64,000 nt of DNA from Panulirus ornatus (Eukaryota > Arthropoda > Malacostraca > Decapoda > Palinuridae). Below, one piece after another: positions 50,991 to 61,892 of the stretch. How positions within the stretch are numbered: the stretch's first letter is position 1; each line of letters starts with the position of its first letter. The stretch lies in NCBI RefSeq assembly GCF_036320965.1, contig NC_092231.1, forward strand, positions 26,350,894 through 26,414,893. The letters run 5' to 3'. The notes under the pieces were generated by a model. That model was not told the DNA's origin. It saw only the letters and a program-made list of their open reading frames with translations, and searched no databases. Both the position numbers and the translations under genes were made by a program.

Positions 50991-51051
50991 TGACGTTGAC
51001 TGCCTTAATGAGCCTGGCAGCTGGTAGGCCTGAGGTCCAGCCAACAAGTTC

Positions 51052-51095
<44 letters not shown>

Positions 51096-51212
51096 CTTAA
51101 ATAAATAATGATTAACACTTGGAGTTGAGGATTTTCAGGATATTGGTTATAACTTTACGTTGACGGCCATAAGAACCCTGGCAGTTGATAGGCCTAAAGC
51201 TAGATGAAATTA
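50988..51212 (+). repeat. Direct pair of a ~55-bp conserved-looking motif
   Basis: TTGACGTTGACTGCCTTAAT...CCTGGCAGCTGGTAGGCCT at 50990 and TTACGTTGACGGCCATAAGA...CCTGGCAGTTGATAGGCCT at 51155, both followed by ...AAGTTCTC. A (TG)n tract (51052-51092) lies between them. The pair may be the boundary of an inserted element or a dimeric SINE tail. Confidence 0.5.
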
Positions 51213-51892
51213 CCAGCGAATAATAAGTTCTCAAGTGACCCAGTGATCCCCTCCCTCCCCCTCACCCCGCCCCTTCCTGGGTGTCTATCGTGAAACTCTT
51301 TTATTATTGTGGTCGTCATTTCAGAGATTCGTTAACATGAACGAAATTTATATGAATGATAAAGATAGTCACAGTTATAATTAAGGTTTGTTGCAAATAA
51401 TTGATACAAACAACAGTTTAACATTCATTTATATACGATGGCTATAACTGCCAAGGAAAATACACTCAATAACCTGTCAGTAAAAGAAAACGTTATGGTA
51501 GTATGGAGGACTAGTGTAACTATGGGTTATCTCATTGCGTAGAATGGAACAGCGGCGCTGCTACACTGTACCTCAGGTTTAGATTGTTTGATATGTAGAG
51601 ATTCTTGTATCCTCATGTCAATGTCCATTATTAAAAAGTTATTTATTTATGTTTGTACTGGTGGTATTCTTCCCTCACTAAAGGGAGATGGATATGTCAG
51701 GCATGAATTGGTCTGGACTGAAGCTTTGACCGAGCAAGGTGCTCACTAACTCCCATGTGCCTGGCAGAACTGACATTATAACTGACATTACCGTCAGGAG
51801 AGGATCAGTTATGAATGATACCAGACGTGACTTCCTTCCTTGGCCGCTGGGGCCTTAAGTTTTGAGATTGTTGGATTTGAGTTTGTATATGA
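51213..51892. other. No recognised feature
   Basis: AT-rich, non-repetitive. I see no gene. Confidence 0.5.
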
Positions 51893-52045
51893 ATATGTAC
51901 GACCATCGAACACGGCGGTACGACCAGGCAGCTTGACGGTACGACCCTTGAGCACGACTGAAAAGACCATTGAGCACAAAAGACACGACTCCTGGGTATG
52001 CTGGTGGTAGAACCTTTGACCTGTTCGTGAAAGAGCCAGGTCAAA
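51893..52045. mobile_element. FB21 foldback element, left arm and core (F9)
   Basis: Units GTACGACCATCGAACACGGC, ACGGTACGACCCTTGAGCAC and two decayed ones, then CTGGGTATGCTGG...AACCTTTGACCTG and the opposing core half GAGCCAGGTCAAATACTACG. Right-arm units are absent. Confidence 0.7.
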
Positions 52046-52894
52046 TACTACGCCACCAGTACTGATGAGTCGTCGGGGTGAAGGGAAGGTGTAAGTGCAG
52101 GGAGCTTCGACAGGATGATTAGAAGTGATGGCGAGAGGAAGATGTTGTGGGAAGAAGTGAGAGTGAAGGAGTGGTTCGAGGCACTGCTGCGGCAAGAGAG
52201 TGTTATCCCACACGGTCACTCAGTGCTTTACCTCGTGTCACCAAGATTCAGTAGAGCATATCTTTCCCCACCTCCTCCTTAACGTTGTCTTTGTGATGCT
52301 GGAAGGAAAAAGAAAAAAAACTTCTGGAAGCTGTCTTATTTTTCTTACCTTACGTTCCTCTACGTCACCCAGTGGCTGCGACCCAGGGGTTCCACCGGTC
52401 TGACGTGAAGATAGGGAGGACAATACGTGGGTCTAAGATAGTGTCATGAAGTCTAGTGTAACATTACATGACTGTTGGCTGTGGCTCCTGAGTGACCTTG
52501 TCCTGTTGCCTGGAGTCTGCTGGACCAGCGGCTTCCAGGCCAGGCAGGAGCCACCAGACTGTATATATAATGTCAGTTAAGTCCACTGGATCCTCAACAT
52601 TGCAAGGGGAGGTAATTAATGATATACATTACGTAGATTGTAATGCTGTACGTGTGGCATGGATTCTGGTTTAATGACCCTTAATTACTGATTACCAGGG
52701 AAGATAATGATATACGTAGGCAGACAGGATTGGAAGTCCTGCCCCACCTTAACCCACCCACTTTTCCTTAACGACCTAACTGTTGTGTAACAGGCAGTTA
52801 AGCAGCATTCCTTCCAATATTTAACGTCTTTCAATTCTTTTCTGAAGAGTCTTCAGGACTTTGTTTCCAGATCTTGGTTGAACAGATAGCCAAG

Positions 52895-52952
<58 letters not shown>

Positions 52953-53004
52953 TCAGACAGACAGACAGACTCACTGGCTAACACAGAAAATATTGTTTCT
53001 TTGA
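52046..53004. other. Unassigned stretch with (GA)n
   Basis: (GA)n at 52898-52950 followed by a few CAGA units. The 67- and 61-codon frames near 52200-52420 lie on opposite strands over the same bases and carry no domain. Confidence 0.45.
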
Positions 53005-53320
53005 GGTCAACGCTGCGACCCTTGAGCACGACGATATTATCCTTTGGGTATGATAACCAGGTGACGTAATTTCGTGCTCAAAGGTCGTACAGTCGTGCTC
53101 AGGGGTCATGTTGTCTTCCTCAGGGGTCGTACCGTCGTGCTCAGGTGTCGTGCCGTTGTGCTCAGGTGTCGTGCCGTTGTGCTCAGGTGTCGTACCGTCG
53201 TGCTCAGGGGGTCATACAGTCATGCTCGGGGGTCGTACCGTCGTGCTCAGGGGTCCGTACTGTCGTTCTAGGGGTCGTACCGTCGTGCTCGAATGGTCGT
53301 ATCGTTATGCTCGCGGGGTT
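53005..53320. mobile_element. FB21 foldback element with long right arm (F10)
   Basis: Left: CGACCCTTGAGCACGACG. Core: CCTTTGGGTATGATAACCAGG and GTGACG (collapsed). The right arm has about eleven units of the CTCAGGGGTCGTACCGTCGTG type from 53070 to 53310. Confidence 0.8.
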
Positions 53321-53375
53321 CGAATCCTTTTTGCACGTCTGTGTGATATCTGGCCATATGCATGAAATGACTGCA

Positions 53376-53550
53376 ACAATAACTAATTGAGCTCCACTCT
53401 AATTTAATTAGCTTCCTTGATAACATATCACAGAAGTCTATAAAACTCTAATTAGTGGAACATGGCTTAAAAGAGCTCTAATTAAGACACTGCTGGTCCT
53501 TCCTGCTTAATTATCAGGGTGCCAGAATTTTTGTCATTAATTTAAGATGC
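53376..53550. promoter_or_regulatory. TAATTA-dense block (homeodomain-type sites)
   Basis: Within about 175 bp there are CTAATTGAG, TCTAATTTAATTAGC, CTCTAATTAGTGG, CTCTAATTAAG, CTTAATTATC and CATTAATTTAAG, plus ATATGCATGAAAT just upstream. TAATTA cores are bound by many homeodomain proteins. The sequence is not repeated elsewhere in the window. AT-rich DNA can give such motifs by chance, and no gene is visible nearby. Confidence 0.35.
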
Positions 53551-53639
53551 TTTAAACTACCTTAAGTTATGCAAGAATCGAAGAAAATGCTGTTTTTTTG
53601 GTCTTCTCTTGTGTGTCTTGTGGGTTATGAGCTTGAGAC

Positions 53640-54635
53640 GTTGATCACATTGAGCACCACGGTATGACCCTTTGAGCGCGAAGATGCCACACCCTTGAAA
53701 CACGAAAGCATATGGCCCTTTGAGCACGACGGTACGACTTTGAGCACGACGGTACGACTTTGAGCACGACGGTACGACTTTGAGCAAGGCGGTACGACTT
53801 TGAACACGACGGTACAACTTTGAGCACGACGGTACGACATTGAGCACCACGGTACGACTTTGAGCACGGCGGTACGACTTTGAACACGACGGTACGACTT
53901 TGAGCACGACGGTACGACTTTGAGCACGGCGGTACGACTTTGAACACGACGGTACGACATTGAGCACGACGGTACGACATTAAGCACCACGGTACGACCT
54001 TTTGAGCAGGATGGTGCGACCCTCATCCGACGTTACGACTTGCGTCTGCTGGCCTTGGCCTTTCACCTTGCCTTAAAGTCTCAGGATAGAGGCCAGGCTA
54101 TCAAACCCAAGGGTAATACCGTCGTACTCAAGGGTTATATTGTCGTGGTGAGAGGTCGCACCGTCGTACTCGAGGGTTATATCATCGTGGTGAGGGTCGT
54201 ATCGTTGTACTCAAGGGTTATATTGTCGTGGTGGTGTTGTACCGTCGTCCTTGAAGGTTATATTGTCGTGATGAAGGTCGTACCGTCGTACTCAAGGGTT
54301 ATATTGTCGTGGTGAGGTGTTGTACCGTCGTCCTTGAAGGTTGTATCGTCGTGGTGAGGGTCGCACCGTCGTACTCAAGGGTTATATTGTCGTGGTGAGG
54401 TGTTGTACCGTCGTCCTTGAAGGTTATATTGTCGTGGTGAGGGTCGTACCGTCGTACTCAAGGGTTATATTGTCGTGGTGAGGTGTTGCACCGTCGTCCT
54501 TGAAGGTTATATCGTCGTGGTGAGGGTCGCACCGTCGTACTCAAGGTTTGTATTGTCGTGGTGAGGTGTTGTGCCGTCGTACGTAAGGGTTATATGGTCG
54601 TGGTGAGGGTCGTACCGTCGTACTTAAGGGTTCAA
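53640..54635. mobile_element. FB21 foldback element, largest copy (F11)
   Basis: The left arm (53645-54030) has about 17 units of a shortened form, GAGCACGACGGTACGACTTT (20 bp). The core (54031-54105) has CTGGCCTTGGCCTTTCACCT and then GAGGCCAGGCTATCAAACCC, both halves of the palindromic core. The right arm (54106-54630) uses a different, longer unit: ACCGTCGTACTCAAGGGTTA with TATTGTCGTGGTGAGGGTCG, about 62 bp for the full multimer. Arms in this copy have therefore evolved separately. Confidence 0.88.
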
Positions 54636-55114
54636 GTCTTGTAAATTTACCGAAAGTATAGGGTAGAAGTGACGGTAGACATAGTAGAGGTAGAAGTGAC
54701 GGTAGACATGGTAGGGGTGAGATGATGGTAGAGCCTTTAGACACTGTGAACTCCCAGGTTGACCAAACGCTTCATCAGGAGTGCTGATCAGAGTGCAGAT
54801 ACACGGAACAAGGCTGCTTAAAGACGGGACGTCTGGCAGAGGATGTCAACACAAGTGTTATTAAGAAGGGCATAAGTATTTCGAAGCGTTTTCTATAAGC
54901 AAATAACATAGAGTGTGGACTTCGAGATGTGAGAGATTCTCCTGTTGTAGGTGTACTTGCGACCATATATACTACATGATATGCTGTAGCTGTTAGCCTG
55001 TTGGCTGGTGAGCCGGAGGGAGTGGTGGATGGAGATCAGGTAAAGCCATCCGCTTTACTATCCTGTCTCCATGTATAAATATTAGGAATTTAGATATTGT
55101 TACTGTCGTGTAGT
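54636..55114. other. No recognised feature
   Basis: A short duplication of GGTAGAAGTGACGGTAGACA lies at 54662-54710. Otherwise nothing recognisable. Confidence 0.45.
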
Positions 55115-55228
55115 AAGTAATTTCGCCATAGACCATCAGGTGTTCTGTTGTCTGCCTTTCCCATGTACTGTCCTCCAGCAGATTACCTCGTCATAGACCG
55201 TCAGGTCTTTTGTCACCTGTCCCTCCCG
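55115..55228 (+). repeat. M66 interspersed repeat, two units (copy 3)
   Basis: GCCATAGACCATCAGGTGTT, CTGTTGTCTGCC and TTTCCCATGTACTGTCCTCC, then AGCAGATTACCTCGTCATAG and GACCGTCAGGTCTTTTG. This corresponds closely to 32970-33090. Confidence 0.75.
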
Positions 55229-56335
55229 TGGAAGGAGCATCTTAGGGAAAGAAAACAGGATATGAAGTGCACCTGTCAGTACCAGAGTGCTACAGAAAGT
55301 CGGTTTAAGAAGCCGTAGTTAGGTCACATGACCACGGCCGCGCACGATCACCTGACGTAACATCATTATGCTGTATACACTACATAGGAGGAGGATGTGG
55401 CACGTCATCTACCGTGCGAGGTGATGATGAGGATGGCTCCTCCGCCAGGAACAGTACACGACGCACCAACGACGCTCTAAAGGGCGTCTAGAGCCGCTAC
55501 TCTGACCTCTGCTGGTGACGCAGCCCTCTGGTCAGAGGAGGACCAGTTCCTGGTAAGTCCAGCAACTAAGCAACGGGTCATATCCTCGTTACGCAACCCT
55601 AGTGCCCACTGTGTGGGCCAGACTCCAGTGCCTTCTACACAGTCAGTTGACCAACGTCCTCTCCATATGACATGTCCTGTGGAGGGAGAATTGTTGTATG
55701 TGTGGAAGACCGTGTTTAAGACACTGGTCTTGGGCTGAGGAAGTGTTTGAGGGATTTCAGACCCTGTGTACCTGACCCACCCCATGAAAATTTGGATTAA
55801 TGATGATAAATACAGAGATGGAGGGAGGGGACATTGGAGTGTCTTCGATATGACTAGATTCCTTTGGGGGAAAAAAAAGATGATGAAAATGTAACAAACG
55901 CATGGACAAGTTTTGCTTACCAGTAGAGTTTCCTCCACCAACCACAGACGCCTCTCACGACACCTTCAAGCCTCACACTCCACTACAATAGATGGGAGGA
56001 ACTGACAAAATTAAACCCACTGGACTGACGACGGAATCTTTCTTTCTTTTCTCTCTTTTTTTCAGCCTAAGTTTGGTCCCTTAGGGAGATGGATGGGTGG
56101 GTCTTCGCTCTGCACCAGCTGCACCCCCCGACCCTGGTCAGCTGCAGCTGCAAGATAGATCGTTCTGCTGCACGGTGCAGCTGCAGGAAACATGGCTTGC
56201 ATTGCTCCCCTGCATATTGAGATTGTGAGGGTGTCAGTTTACCCCAAAACCTCCAGAGCCAGACTGATGCAGCTGCTTAAAACGAGGTGGCAAAAATAGC
56301 AGTGATCACAGTGTGTATGTATGTGTGTGTCTGTG

Positions 56336-56379
<44 letters not shown>

Positions 56380-56689
56380 TGGGATCTTTGTGATAACTTT
56401 AAGCCCATCATAACACACTCGTGCTGCACATACAGCATAAAGAGAGGTGTGACAACTGTAGATTTGATGCTGTATGCTGACGCTGAGAGTGAGAATGTAG
56501 CGGTGGAAATTAGAACTGTGTCATGGTTATAGATGAGACGGAAGTGAAGGTCATTTTGACCACTGTGCAGACATGTAACACGAAGAGCATACATAGAGAG
56601 TGGATTCTATGTTCTGGTGGTTACGGAGTAATTGTGTAATTTGTGTAATGTTAGGCAGCATATGTGGCTGTACACTGCATGAGAATGAC
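55229..56689. other. Unassigned stretch with an E-box cluster and (TG)n
   Basis: Between 56105 and 56280 the hexamer CAGCTG occurs at least five times, including a CAGCTGCAGCTGC doublet and a CAGCTGCACC facing GGTGCAGCTG. A (TG)n tract lies at 56309-56379. The 154-codon minus-strand frame (55477-55941) has no domain I recognise. Confidence 0.45.
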
Positions 56690-56790
56690 TTGAACCCTTG
56701 AGCTGGACGACCACAGCCTTGAACACGACGCTATCACCCTTGGGTATGATGGCCTGGCCTTTGACCTGAAACCCTTGCTGGTTTGTCCAG
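56690..56790. mobile_element. FB21 foldback element, left arm and core (F12)
   Basis: Two decayed units (GAACCCTTGAGCTGGACGAC, CCTTGAACACGACGCTATC), then the best-preserved core half of the window: CCCTTGGGTATGATGGCC, TGGCCTTTGACCTGAA. This is the exact counterpart, inverted, of 26228-26275. Confidence 0.75.
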
Positions 56791-57051
56791 ATCATCAGTG
56801 ATATAAAAGTTGTTATAAAACTTATCTTAATTTGGTATACCCCTTGAGGCCTGTTTTCATGGCCCCAGGACTTGTTACATTGTTCAGGGAACTGCTCTGA
56901 GTTGATTCAATCACTTTATTGCCCCAGTCCACGTGTTTTATCCTATAGACATGACGTTACAGGCACTCGCCAGACACGAGGGTATGGAGTTAGGGAAATA
57001 TAGAAGATAAGACAAGTTACTGAGCTGGGCTGAGGGCCTCATATATTTACT

Positions 57052-57107
<56 letters not shown>

Positions 57108-57300
57108 CTGGTCGGGTCAGTGACAACATAATGGATGGCAGGACGATGGAAATGTATTTTACAGAGATGATATGTAATGAGGGTATAGACAGATTCACAT
57201 TACTGGCTAGATCAGTACACAATGTGTAGGGATAGCAGAGCAGTGCAGGTTACACAGGTGGATTGAGTGCCTTCAGTGCATAAACGCACATATTACAGAT

Positions 57301-57362
<62 letters not shown>

Positions 57363-57419
57363 TTTACAGAGATGAGTTGAAGGCCCAGTATATATTCATT
57401 CTCAGGAACATAAACTTAG
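56791..57419. other. Unassigned stretch with (CA)n and (TA)n
   Basis: (CA)n at 57053-57104 and (TA)n at 57303-57359. The latter has no recognisable element at either edge. Confidence 0.55.
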
Positions 57420-58394
57420 CTACAACTCATTACTCATTAAACTTTACCACTGGGGTTAAAAGGCACCAAGAACCCTGAGCTGTGCTCCTGAGCCTCCCAT
57501 CTTCACCCTCGCCTCGTCCACGTATTTTATTTAGCCTCCCGGGGCCTCCCCCGCTCCCAGCGCAGGTCAGCCAAACTGATCGTCCCAGAAGTGAGACAGA
57601 GTCATTAAGCCCCGGCTCTGTAGTCTTCCACCCAACACTGGGTTCATATCCCCCTGCCGCACACTCCGCCACCCTCACGAACACTGACAGCGACACTGGG
57701 GGAGCTAAAGCCGTCACCAGATCCATGAGATCGAACGCCTGCTGAAGGGATTAGGCACGGGGCCGTCGCCGTCCACAATTCCCGTACGTTAATAGAGCGG
57801 AGACGCGGCTAATACGGAAATGAAGCGGTGTTTGTCTTACTTCATCCCGGGCCGGGCGGCCAGCAGCATCATCACCATCCACGCTGGGAGCAGACCCTGT
57901 CGCCCGCCTGGCCTGGGGTCGCCCACCTCACCTGCCCTGCCCAGGCCTGCCTGCCTCCTCTTGCTGCTGTTGCACTGGCCCTGCTTGCTCCTCCTGCTGC
58001 TGCTGCTCAACGACCTGTCCTAGTGTCCGCTGTTGTAATTACCAGAGAAGTGGGCTGGGAGGAAGATTGGTGGGTAGAGAGGCAGTTAAGTAGGGGGATT
58101 AATAGGTGATTAGAATGGCTATTAGTGTGGTTAATGTTGATAATGTTGCCTTGATAGATAGATTGATAGATCAGTAGGTAGCTAGAGCGATAGAAATACC
58201 TTAGCAGACAGGTAGACGAAGGGAGGGATAGATAAATAGGGAACTATAAAGAAGGGAGATGTTTGTGATGTTACCTTCAGGCCCAGCTGAGCCCGTGGCC
58301 AGGTTGTTGTATGTATCCATGTTGTAGCTGGGAGGGTCGCCTGCTGGGCAACTGGTGTGGGTGTAGCTACGGGAGAGTGTTGGCTGGTACGCCT
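57420..58394. other. GC-rich, CpG-containing non-repetitive segment
   Basis: From about 57440 to 58030 GC content is clearly higher than in the flanks, CpGs are frequent (for example around 57750-57800) and there is no tandem repeat. Open frames exist on both strands (up to 98 codons) but none carries a domain I recognise. A leucine-rich frame ends at 58023. It could be a promoter-proximal or exon region of a host gene lying outside, but I cannot show that. Confidence 0.3.
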
Positions 58395-58500
58395 GTACCA
58401 CGCTGGGTCACGACGGTACTACCCTGGAGTGCCACTCGTGAGGGTCACGTCAGAGGGCGGGCCATCATACCCAAGGTTTGTAGCGTCGTGTTCAGGGAGT
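58395..58500. mobile_element. FB21 foldback element, minimal copy (F13)
   Basis: Left: GTCACGACGGTACTACCCT. Core: ACGTCAGAGGGCGGGCCATC and ATACCCAAGG. Right: TTTGTAGCGTCGTGTTC. One unit per arm. Confidence 0.65.
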
Positions 58501-58548
58501 TGCCTCTCGTTTATTTGAGATCACTCACTCGAATTTTGACCCATGTGA

Positions 58549-58550
<2 letters not shown>

Positions 58551-58626
<76 letters not shown>
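58551..58626. repeat. (CT)n microsatellite
   Basis: Uninterrupted CT run. Confidence 0.98.
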
Positions 58627-58633
<7 letters not shown>

Positions 58634-59384
58634 CTCCCCAAGAATCTTCGGCCTCCTTCCCACCCCTGTTCGTTCTTCCCCTGCCACTCTTAGTCGTCCT
58701 CCGGCTTCACCCCTGGTCGTCCTCCCTTGCCACCCCTGGTTGTTCTCCCCATCTCATCCTTGAACCCCCTCCAACTTCTCCCACCACTAACCCCCTTCTC
58801 CTCCCCATCCCATCCCCCCATCACCCGCCTCCGTTCCTCCCTCCCTCGCTGTCAGTGTGCCCCAGGGCGTGTTGCCTCGACCCGCCGCCTGGCCCCGTCC
58901 CGCCCCGCTGGTCCCCAGTATCCATTGCAAATGTGTCCCCGGGGGCTCACTCTTGGGGGGGGGGGGGGGGGGGGGGGGAGCTGCCATCGCCTGGCCTCAT
59001 TTTGTCCTCTGGTACCCAGGGGGGGACTAGACCCCTTCCACCCTTCTCCTCCTAGTACTAATCCTCCTCCCCCTCCACCTTCTCCTCCTCCTCCTCCCCG
59101 TGCTCCTCTTCCTGCTCCTCTTGTCTGACCCAGCCCCTGGTGCCGGGGGCTCCAGCCTCCAGTTGTTCCCATTTACTCACTCTCCAGTCGAGGACGGCCT
59201 GGGGTGAGGCCTGTAGGACCCGGGGAGAGGTTGGGCCAGGGCCGGGGAGAGGCTGTGCCAGGGCCGGGGAGAGGAGGCTGCACCGTAATGGGCTTGGAAG
59301 GGTGAAGGAGGGCGGCCGGGATTTAAATAGAGGGACATTTTAGACGGTGAGAGTGAGGGCCAAGTGAAGAGGTCGTCCCTGTTG
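58627..59384. other. C/T-rich then G-rich stretch with a G run
   Basis: The plus strand is pyrimidine-rich to about 58930. A run of more than 20 G lies at about 58956-58978. A short GGGCCGGGGAGAGGCTGTGC duplication lies at 59230-59275. Frames here are compositional (poly-Pro or poly-Gly). Confidence 0.5.
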
Positions 59385-59580
59385 TGTAGGTGGGGGTCGT
59401 CTGCTGCTTGATGTAGGGTGGTGGAGGTCGTCTTTTGCTTGATGTAGGTGGTAGGGGGTCGTCTTCTGCTTGATGTAGGTGGTCGGGGGTCGTCTTCTGC
59501 TTGATGTAGGTGGTAGAGGGTCGTCCTCTGCTTGGTGTAGGTAGCAGGGGATCGCCTACTGCTTGATATAGCTAACATCA
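59385..59580. repeat. 31-bp tandem repeat
   Basis: About six units of GTCGTCTTCTGCTTGATGTA plus GGTGGTAGGGG. Confidence 0.93.
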
Positions 59581-60192
59581 TTGTGTTTACCAGTTTTTCT
59601 TAGCAAATCCATTTGGTGTAGATGGTGTATGGACAAACACTCTGATGCATAGATGGTATTTGTTTGTCTCTTGGATTGGGATAAGGGGTTAGAGACTCCC
59701 ACCCACAGATCCCCAACACGTCGTAGAAGGGCAAGAGCTGGGTGGATGGAGGTGAGGGAGAGGGAGGACATGGAAGTTGTGTTGGGTGTATTACATTCTT
59801 GTATGTGAAACGAGAGGAAGAAACCAAACCTGCTTATTCCTTACGAGCTTGTCGATTGTTCCTAACACTACCTTGCTAAGCAAGGAAAGGTGAACAGGTA
59901 TAAAGGAACATAATGATAATAATGATAATGATTAATGAAAATGGTGATAATGAAACCAGAGATGGAAAGGATGATTCTGTAGAGAATGTTGAATGTAATA
60001 TCATGAGTTGGATTAATGATGGTAGATATAATCATTAAACAGATAAGATTATCTAAATTGTTTTCCAATATATATGAATATATATTGTATTTATTTACTG
60101 TTATTCACAGATGGTATTTATCTTGTTCAGTTTCTTATTTTTCTCTTGGACTTTTATATTTTTTTCGATTTATTTTTCATGCGCCAGGTGAT

Positions 60193-60196
<4 letters not shown>
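59581..60196. other. AT-rich stretch with one short-derivative relic
   Basis: At 59855-59910 the plus strand reads TCCTAACACTACCTTGCTAA and GGAAAGGTGAACAGGTATAA, matching the 3' terminus of the LINE-A short derivatives. (GATAAT)-type repeats follow. Nothing else recognised. Confidence 0.5.

Positions 60197-60270
<74 letters not shown>
60197..60270. repeat. (GA)n microsatellite
   Basis: Uninterrupted GA run of about 74 bp. Confidence 0.98.
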
Positions 60271-60273
<3 letters not shown>

Positions 60274-60434
60274 ACAGGATGTCAAGGTCTTACAGACTCC
60301 GGTTTCTTGGTGTGCTGATACTGTAATACCACACTTAGTACATGACACTGTGTGTAAAGAGCTTGTTTGGGGGTAAATAGTGTTACTGAGATAGGAAGGG
60401 TGATGTGAGGGTGGAGAAGCGGGAGATAATGCAA

Positions 60435-60590
60435 GGGAGCGCGCAGGAAAGCCAGATAACAGAAGACCTGATGGTCTGTGGCAAGGTTATCTGGTGGAGA
60501 ACAGTACATGGGAAAGCCAGATAGCCGAGGACCCGATTGTTTATCACAAGGTTATCTGCTGGAGGACAGTAGTAGTACATTACGTTCCTT
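60435..60590 (-). repeat. M66 interspersed repeat, two units (copy 4)
   Basis: Reverse orientation: AGAAGACCTGATGGTCTGTG, GCAAGGTTATCTGGTGGAG and AACAGTACATGGGAAAGCC, then a second unit with GAGGACCCGATTGTTTATCA. These are the complement of the units at 32970 and 55115. Confidence 0.75.
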
Positions 60591-61794
60591 GTATAGAAAG
60601 ATGGAGAGAGGATTGTAAAGCAGAAGGTTCTCCCTCCCCCTGGGACATCATCCGGCTGGAAAATAACCCTGAAGGAACGCCATGTATTAGAGAAAGCTCA
60701 ACATGACAATTCTATTGGAAATGTTGAAGAAAAAACATGTTGGATACTCAGAGGAAGAGACATGACCCATTGCTACGTACAGTAGCCACGGTTGAACTAC
60801 TTCCTCCTTTTCGACCACAGTCTCGTACGTGATCTTACTGAGTGATATTTGAAGTCATTATAGTATTCATGCAGATGTGTTTTGACTATAATGTAAGCCC
60901 TTTGTCTTGATGGAGTCACGTGATAGTTTATTCCAATGTTTTTGTCGCTCAGTAACAGAAAATTTTTGCCCCACGTTTGTGGTACATCTTCTGGCATATA
61001 ACTTCGAACTGGCCTTTGTTTTATGGTCGTTGTATCTCTGTCTAACGTGGAGAGACTCTCGTGAGATAGTTCAGAACTTGAGTACGATTCGTTGGAGAGA
61101 TGGTAGCAGGGGAAACACTGGCAGGAGTTGGGAATTTTATTCGTGACTCTTAGGAGACCGTAAGGTTGAAAACACCTGTCAAGATTACAATTGTCAGCAC
61201 TTGCCTTGTGTCTCCTCAGCCACCAGACTCCCACAGTTGAGCTTATTAAAGTTTTCTAGGATTTTCTATGGGACTTCCCTCCTCAGTGTTTTATTTCAGT
61301 GAAGATGATTTTGTAGCTTCAAGTCTGTCTTAAAGTTTATTTGTAAATGATGGAATTCGTGATTCTGCTCTTCATATTCTTCCTCGTGTCTTTGTTTTTG
61401 AGAAACAGGTGCCTGATTGTCCGTCATGAACTTACTAAGGTCCTAATTATCTGTGAATCACTTGAACAGGGTTTTGAATGCCGGTCATTCACTTAACTAA
61501 GGTTCTGATTATCTATGAATCGCTTAGACAAGGCTTTGAATATCCGGCATTTACTTAGCTAGTGTCTGGGTCCCATGATTCACTTGGCCTTTGATTATCT
61601 GCAAATCACACCTCTTGCAGGGTCGTTATTATTCGTGAATCACTCAGCTTTAGTCTTTATCATCCTTTGGTTAATTCGCCAGAAACTTTAGCAGTTCAGA
61701 GATCTGAAATAACCTTGATGTTAGGGATTTACTTATTATGTTAAACAGATGATAAATATTTGATGGGATATATTTCTGTCCCACATTATTGTTA
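60591..61794. other. No recognised gene
   Basis: A 145-codon minus-strand frame (60797-61234) is non-repetitive but shows no domain I recognise, and shorter frames overlap it on the other strand. A loose ~60-bp repetition around GTGAATCACTT and GATTATCTG occurs at 61420-61640. Confidence 0.4.
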
Positions 61795-61799
61795 TTATG

Positions 61800-61862
<63 letters not shown>

Positions 61863-61892
61863 TATTGCTATTATTATTATCCATTTTTTTTT
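61795..61892. repeat. (ATT)n microsatellite, LINE-A tail position
   Basis: ATT run with minor variants, directly beside the 3' end of LINE-A copy A16, where other copies carry (TA)n. Confidence 0.95.

Noticed and set aside
58627..59172. Proline-rich and glycine-rich frames as low-complexity proteins
   Set aside because: They follow C-rich and G-rich strand composition, including a run of more than 20 G, and are open on both strands.
60797..61234. 145-codon minus-strand frame as a host gene
   Set aside because: It is non-repetitive, but I see no domain, no splice or promoter context and no conservation evidence, so it is described only as unassigned.
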